Part shown: one piece after another, positions 63,322 through 64,000 of the stretch
Position numbering within the stretch: position 1 is the first letter of the stretch
How the letters are laid out: the number at the start of each line of letters is the position of its first letter
Assembly (NCBI GenBank): GCA_034003505.1
Contig: JAVEYK010000006.1
Span: 1 to 64,000, forward strand
Direction of reading: 5' to 3'
DNA length: 64,000 nucleotides
DNA from: UBA6170 sp034003505
GTDB taxonomy: Bacteria > Chloroflexota > Anaerolineae > Anaerolineales > Anaerolineaceae
Program-made: the position numbers and the translations under genes
The notes under the pieces: model-generated
Databases searched by the model: none
Seen by the model: the letters and a program-made list of their open reading frames with translations, nothing else
Told to the model about the DNA's origin: nothing

Positions 63322-64000
63322 TCCCTGCTCCTGTTTTTTTCTCCCTGAATCTGTTTCCTAACAAAAAATGGGTACCCTATTCCCAATAAACTAGCGAAGA
63401 AGAACCATTGAAGTGCATACCCCATGTGTGGACCTTCTGTGATCTCAATTTCAGTGATTTGTGAATATGGTTTCTGATCCAAATTTTCACTGTAAAGTTG
63501 AATATAAATTGGAAGCAAATCATATTCCATTTTTGATTTCAATAAATCAAGATCAACATAAAGGTAAAAGTTCGATTTTGCGCTATCTGTCTGATTCGAC
63601 GTCCCCCCAAAATCATTTTTCGATTGTGGCAATCTGATGATCCCGGAAATTTTCTGATGTTGGTCATAGGGTTTGTTAATTGATTCTATTTCAGGTAAAT
63701 CTTCAAGTGCTATCCAGCCCCTCTCGACCAGAACTACATTATCTGAGTTATCAACGAATAAAGGTGTGACAACTCTATATCCAGGCAGATTATTCCATGC
63801 TTGATTTTTTAGATAAATTTCATTTTTAAAATCATATTTCCCGGTTACATTAATTGATCTATATTCCATCGTGATTAATTCCTGCTCATTGGTGAATTCA
63901 TTTAATTGAATTGCTGGCGAAGAAATTTGTTCCAGATAGTGTTCATTAAATTGCCGTCTGGACTGTAATCGATCTAATTGCCAGAATCCCAACCGGATCA
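63318..64000 (-). CDS. SURF1-family cytochrome oxidase assembly protein (N-terminus beyond right edge)
   Basis: The frame stays open to the window edge, and the visible part begins within IRLGFWQLDRLQSRRQ, a conserved SURF1 motif normally just after the first membrane helix, so the start lies outside. The large external domain (YRVVTPLFV, VERGWI) and the second helix (GYALQWFFFASLLGIGYPFF) are complete. SURF1 helps insert heme a into oxidase subunit I, consistent with the adjacent ctaB fusion. Confidence 0.9.
   Translation of the reverse strand, partial: IRLGFWQLDRLQSRRQFNEHYLEQISSPAIQLNEFTNEQELITMEYRSINVTGKYDFKNEIYLKNQAWNNLPGYRVVTPLFVDNSDNVVLVERGWIALEDLPEIESINKPYDQHQKISGIIRLPQSKNDFGGTSNQTDSAKSNFYLYVDLDLLKSKMEYDLLPIYIQLYSENLDQKPYSQITEIEITEGPHMGYALQWFFFASLLGIGYPFFVRKQIQGEKNRSRE

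Noticed and set aside
1..64000. CRISPR array, prophage or insertion sequence
   Set aside because: No regularly spaced repeats, transposase, integrase or phage structural genes were seen.

Overview
The window looks like a chromosomal stretch of a Chloroflexota bacterium, most likely class Anaerolineae. This is an inference. It rests on moderate-to-low GC, MinCDE and MreBCD/RodA/PBP2 together in one cluster, a half-CtaA/CtaB fusion next to SURF1, a sigma-54 factor, an ADP-forming acetyl-CoA synthetase and a cysteine-type NAD-linked formate dehydrogenase. No 16S rRNA is present to confirm it. There are no phage genes, transposases or CRISPR arrays.

Layout. 1-608 (minus): 5' part of a sigma-54 gene. 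709-6915 (plus): trmFO, an M28/glutaminyl-cyclase-like lipoprotein, a soluble histidine kinase, a DapL-type aminotransferase, hflX and a small membrane protein. 6945-9665: rpmF and secDF, divergent from a shared promoter region. 9831-15290: a TDH-type dehydrogenase, htpG, and ADP-forming acetyl-CoA synthetase. 15357-22090: a hypothetical gene, tRNA-Leu, tig-clpP, a HAD phosphatase, rlmN, ftsY, and prfB with its programmed +1 frameshift. 22158-31096: pfkA (minus), a two-gene iron-sulfur/FAD amino-acid dehydrogenase, rel, moeA, VKOR and a small Cys/acidic protein. 31203-33735 (minus): a lipoprotein, a FAD-Rieske oxidoreductase and tRNA-Gln. 33826-42804 (minus): gltX, rodA, minE, minD, minC, mrdA, mreD, mreC and mreB, which together handle cell shape and septum placement. 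42916-44123 (minus): a VTT membrane protein and udk. 44190-48294: a methyltransferase/patatin fusion, then an AT-rich insert holding a large membrane glycosyltransferase, bounded by tRNA-Thr and a copy of the tRNA's 3' end. 48339-50640: an MshA-like glycosyltransferase and a degenerate PGI/PMI paralogue. 50745-56840: a formate dehydrogenase locus (fdhD, mobA, fused NuoE/NuoF-type subunit, ferredoxin subunit, Mo catalytic subunit). 56894-60104 (minus): a small protein, an AI-2E family permease, an FHA protein and a YdjC-type deacetylase. 60154-60328 (minus): a probable 6S RNA. 60467-61886 (plus): a PCu(A)C copper chaperone, thpR and rsfS (apparent CTG start). 61969-64000 (minus): ctaB fusion and SURF1, cut by the window edge.

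How it fits together. Most genes are core housekeeping: translation, secretion, protein quality control, cell shape and the stringent response. The metabolic signal is flexible respiration. Formate dehydrogenase and its Mo-cofactor genes (moeA, mobA, fdhD) feed electrons to NAD. Heme O synthesis, SURF1 and the copper chaperone serve an aa3-type oxidase. ADP-forming acetyl-CoA synthetase makes ATP from acyl-CoA during fermentation.

Most worth following: the tRNA-Thr-flanked insert, the membrane methyltransferase/patatin fusion, the apparently non-catalytic PGI/PMI paralogue, the 6S RNA candidate, the zinc-ribbon insert in sigma-54, and two genes whose -10 boxes imply leaderless mRNAs.
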